From Paenirhizobium selenitireducens ATCC BAA-1503 (GTDB taxonomy: Bacteria; Pseudomonadota; Alphaproteobacteria; Rhizobiales; Rhizobiaceae), in contig NZ_JAEG01000020.1 in assembly GCF_000518785.1 (NCBI RefSeq), positions 1 through 64,000 on the forward strand: a DNA stretch of 64,000 nucleotides. The letters are read 5' to 3'. Made by a program: the position numbers and the translations under genes. Numbering within the stretch: the first letter of the stretch is position 1; each line of letters opens with the position of its first letter. Of this stretch, positions 61,450 to 64,000 are shown one piece after another. A model generated the notes under the pieces. That model was not told where the DNA came from. It worked only from the letters and a program-made list of their open reading frames with translations, and made no database searches.

Positions 61450-62122
61450 ATGCGGCCCTTCACAATCGAGAGGGTGACGTCCATCGATACTGCGATTGCC
61501 GCGGCCTCATCAGGGGCACGCATCATCGCGGGAGGCACGACTCTGGTCGACCTGATGCGCGAGGAGGTTGAACAGCCAAGCCGGCTTGTAGACATCAACG
61601 CCCTTCCACTCGCCGAGATCCGCCGCGGGCGGCTCGATCGAAGCCGTCGCGTCGTCCCGGCGTGCCCCCGAGGTCGCACAACGCTTTTCGATGCACGCCT
61701 TCGGCGTGGTCTTCGCGGAAGTCGCGGTCGATCCGGATGTCGGCATGATCCGGGTAAGGCGCGCCTTGGGCGCCTATGGTGCGGGTCGCATCATCAACCC
61801 GCGCCTGGCCCAGAGCCAGTGCATCGGGGGGATGGTCGGGGGAATCGGCATGGCGCTGATGGAACAGACGGTTCTTGATCCGCGCGACGGGCGGCCCGTC
61901 AATGCTCACATGGCGGACTATCTCGTACCGGTTAATCTGGACATCCCTCATCTGGATGCGGTCTTCGTCGATGAAGAGGATCCCCACGTGAACCAGCTCG
62001 GAGTGAAAGGACTGGGAGAGATCGCGTTGGTCGGCATGGCCCCGGCGATCGCCAATGCGGTGTTTCACGCGACTGGAAGGCGGGTGAGAAACCTGCCCAT
62101 CCGCATCGAAGATGTACTGTAG
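61450..62122 (+). pseudogene. Deletion fusion of FAD subunit (CoxM-like) 5' end and Mo subunit (CoxL-like) 3' end
   Basis: The first ~57 codons are a CoxM-type FAD subunit start (MRPFTIERVTSIDTAIAAAS, RIIAGGTTLVDLMREEVEQP). At about 61625 this changes, in another frame, into the C-terminal ~160 residues of the Mo subunit (MHAFGVVFAEVAVDPDVGMI, LGAYGAGRIINPRLAQSQCI, VKGLGEIALVGMAPAIANAV). About 230 residues of the FAD subunit and most of the Mo subunit are missing. The operon cannot make an active enzyme by itself. Confidence 0.88.
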
Positions 62123-62179
62123 ACGCAATGCGACAAGCAATCATTGGTTGAACGGCAAATGGAGAGAAAGGACTTCATC

Positions 62180-63598
62180 ATGCAGATTATGACCGAGCAT
62201 TTCATCGGTGGCCGCTTTGTCGAATCTCACGGCAAGGAAGTCATGGAGATCCACAATCCTGCGACCGGTGAACTCATTGGCCTTGCCACGCTTGGTGATG
62301 AAGTCGACACCGAGCGCGCAATCGCAGCGGCCAAGGCGGCCTTCGTAACCTGGTCGAAGACAACGCTCGAAGAGCGCAAAGTATGGCTTCAGCGCCTCGC
62401 GGACGCGATCACCGAACGGATGGACGATCTGAAGGCCATCACCATAGCCGAATATGGCGCTCCCGCTGTCTTCACCGACTACATTGTCGATCAGGCTCGT
62501 GATTTCTTCATTTTCGCCCAAGACCTGTTGAAGCCCGAAAATTTCGAGATACGGCAAGGCCTGTCCACGATCCAGAAACTGCCCATAGGCGTCGCAGGGC
62601 TGATGACACCCTGGAATGGCAGCCCTTGGTTCGTTTGCGAAAAGGCAGCCTCGGCGCTTGCTGCCGGCTGCACGGTCGTCATGAAACCGAGCGAGTTGAG
62701 CCCCCTCCAGTCGAAGGTCCTGATGGAATGCTTCAAGCAGGCAGGCCTGCCAGCGGGCGTCATCAATCTGGTCAATGGTCGCGGCGACATCGTCGGCAAC
62801 ACCATCACCCGCAGCCCCAATGTAGAGAAGATCTCCTTCACCGGATCAACTCGCGTCGGAAAGATGATTGCCAGCCAGGCTTCGGAGAGGATGAAACGCG
62901 TTACGCTTGAACTCGGCGGAAAATCTCCGACGATCATCCTCGACGATGCGGAGATGGGCAAGGCGGTCGAGTTCGCCCTCATGGTCGGATTGATGAATAC
63001 CGGACAATCCTGCACCGCCGGTACCCGCATCCTCGTGCCGAAGAGCAGGCTCGACGAAATCAAGCAGTATCTGAAGACTGGCATCGAGAACCTTCAGATC
63101 GGTGACCCGAGCAAGCGCGATACGGTGATTCAGCCTATGGTTTCGGCCGCGCATTACGAGCGTGTCCAAGGCTACATCCGCAAAGGGATTAGCGAAGGCG
63201 CCGAGGTGCTGATAGGCGGCGAAGGAAAACCGGTAGGATTCGAGAACGGCAATTACGTCAAACCCACGGTGTTCGTAGGCGTCACCAACGACATGGTAAT
63301 TGCGCGCGAGGAAATCTTCGGCCCCGTTCTGTGCGTGATCACCTATGACGGGGACGATGAGGCGGTCCGGATCGCCAACGACACCGACTATGGACTTTAC
63401 GCCTACGTCTTCGGAGCTGATGCGGAGCGTGCGCAGGGCATTGCCAATCACCTTCTCTCCGGTTGTGTCTCGGTCAACGAGTTCATCATCGATCCGGCCG
63501 CCCCCTTCGGCGGGTTCAAGCTGTCGGGTATCGGCCGCGAGTTCGGCATCGCCGGGCTCGAATCCTATCTGGAAACGCGGGTCATCCTCAGTCGCTAG
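62180..63598 (+). CDS. Aldehyde dehydrogenase (NAD-dependent)
   Basis: This 472-residue protein has an intact ALDH active site: PWNGSPW, VMKPSELSP, FTGSTRVG, LELGGKSP and the nucleophile in NTGQSCTAGTRI. AAAGGA lies 7 bp before ATG 62180. It follows the broken molybdenum hydroxylase by 57 bp and was probably part of the same aldehyde/alcohol catabolic operon. Its TAG stop lies inside the first bases of the RIME-like repeat. Confidence 0.93.
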   Translation: MQIMTEHFIGGRFVESHGKEVMEIHNPATGELIGLATLGDEVDTERAIAAAKAAFVTWSKTTLEERKVWLQRLADAITERMDDLKAITIAEYGAPAVFTDYIVDQARDFFIFAQDLLKPENFEIRQGLSTIQKLPIGVAGLMTPWNGSPWFVCEKAASALAAGCTVVMKPSELSPLQSKVLMECFKQAGLPAGVINLVNGRGDIVGNTITRSPNVEKISFTGSTRVGKMIASQASERMKRVTLELGGKSPTIILDDAEMGKAVEFALMVGLMNTGQSCTAGTRILVPKSRLDEIKQYLKTGIENLQIGDPSKRDTVIQPMVSAAHYERVQGYIRKGISEGAEVLIGGEGKPVGFENGNYVKPTVFVGVTNDMVIAREEIFGPVLCVITYDGDDEAVRIANDTDYGLYAYVFGADAERAQGIANHLLSGCVSVNEFIIDPAAPFGGFKLSGIGREFGIAGLESYLETRVILSR

Positions 63599-63700
63599 AG
63601 CAGTTCCAGCAAAAGTGCGAAGCGGTTTTGCGTCCGGAACTGCGTGAAAACAAAGACATAGAGCATCTAAGGCGACTCCGTTTTCGCCGGAAATGCTCTA
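63596..63700. repeat. RIME-like intergenic mosaic element (two palindromes)
   Basis: Two palindromes lie in tandem over ~105 bp. The first is GCAGTTCC-xGCAAAA...TTTTGC-GGAACTGC (63600-63643) and the second is TAGAGCAT...ATGCTCTA (63659-63700). This matches my memory of the Rhizobium-specific intergenic mosaic elements, which carry two large palindromes within ~108 bp. The element begins at the stop codon of the aldehyde dehydrogenase. Confidence 0.75.
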
Positions 63701-64000
63701 GCGCCCACTGTCGGTTCGGCGGAGTGTCAATCGGCGCGGAAAGTTGATCTCCTGCGGGCGGTCCAAAAGGACGCCGATCACCCCGCCAATCGGGTCCATT
63801 TCGTGCGCCGAAAGACAGCCGCTATCGGAAGACGCGTACCGTCATTGCCTCTGGCACAAACCCCGGAGCGAGCTGGCGGCCCTCAGAACTCTTGCGAGCC
63901 GCGCTTGCCTTACCCCGTCCTCGGTCTCCAACGAGATCACGACCGCCTGCAGCAGTACGATGGCAGATTCGGGCGCGCGCAGAACCTCCCGGTCTCTCTC
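63701..64000. other. Window end, possible 3' part of a minus-strand gene
   Basis: A minus-strand frame is open from the window edge to TGA at 63842 (containing ESAIVLLQAVVISLETEDGV). It could be the C-terminal ~52 residues of a gene off the window. It is too short to name. Confidence 0.3.

Overview
The window looks like a chromosome or large-replicon segment of a GC-rich alphaproteobacterium, most likely Rhizobiaceae (Rhizobium, Agrobacterium, Ensifer or Shinella type). The reasons are the etfB-etfA pair at the left edge, the GlpS/GlpT-like pair of ABC ATPases, the many LysR/AraC/short-chain-dehydrogenase modules, and a two-palindrome RIME-type repeat at 63.6 kb. No rRNA, intact tRNA, CRISPR array, integrase or replication gene was seen.

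Layout. (1) 1-2.3 kb: etfB (start off the window) and etfA, whose last ~25 codons are foreign, followed by ~700 bp without a convincing gene. (2) 2.3-12.5 kb, minus strand: a tightly packed operon of an SDR-fold protein, a thiamine-diphosphate enzyme, hydantoinase/oxoprolinase A and B, a class I aminotransferase, a uronate-dehydrogenase-like enzyme and an FAD amine/amino-acid oxidase, then a GcvA-type LysR regulator. It looks like a catabolic pathway for a cyclic amide or N-substituted amino compound, and it has no transporter. (3) 12.8-21.6 kb: an AcoR-like sigma-54 activator transcribed away from a zinc alcohol dehydrogenase and a complete sugar/polyol ABC importer. A -24/-12 promoter and a 19-bp palindromic upstream site lie between them. 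The two ATPases together form one consensus and one degenerate ATP site.

(4) About 21.9 kb: a rho-independent terminator next to 13 nt matching the 3' end of initiator tRNA, with the tRNA body missing. This is a possible island attachment scar. To its right the content becomes patchy and accessory: AraC/LysR regulators, SDRs, quinone-oxidoreductase-like enzymes, NTF2-like proteins, a five-gene AhpD / hybrid flavin-FeS oxidoreductase / GST operon (30.2-34.5 kb), a TehA-like channel, a Tat-exported metallo-beta-lactamase-fold protein and alpha/beta hydrolases. Many pseudogenes are scattered here: an internally deleted SDR, a frameshifted nitrilase, a broken LysR, a frameshifted small protein, an IS630 transposase and a deleted molybdenum hydroxylase.

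(5) 37-53 kb contains two large paralogous regulators, each an OmpR-type winged helix plus STAND-type NTPase plus helical-repeat region. Around them are oxidoreductases of which two (an aldehyde dehydrogenase and an SDR) have lost family catalytic residues, and two intergenic sites with 10-bp tandem repeats. (6) 53.8-63.6 kb: a Tat-exported IorAB-type molybdenum hydroxylase, an IS630 remnant, an AraC-aldehyde dehydrogenase pair, a second molybdenum hydroxylase operon reduced to its FeS subunit plus a deletion-fused remnant, a second aldehyde dehydrogenase, and the RIME-like repeat.

The best candidates for something undescribed are the hyu/ThDP operon and the paired wHTH-STAND regulators with their degenerate-enzyme neighbours. 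All functions are read from motifs only; no database search was run.
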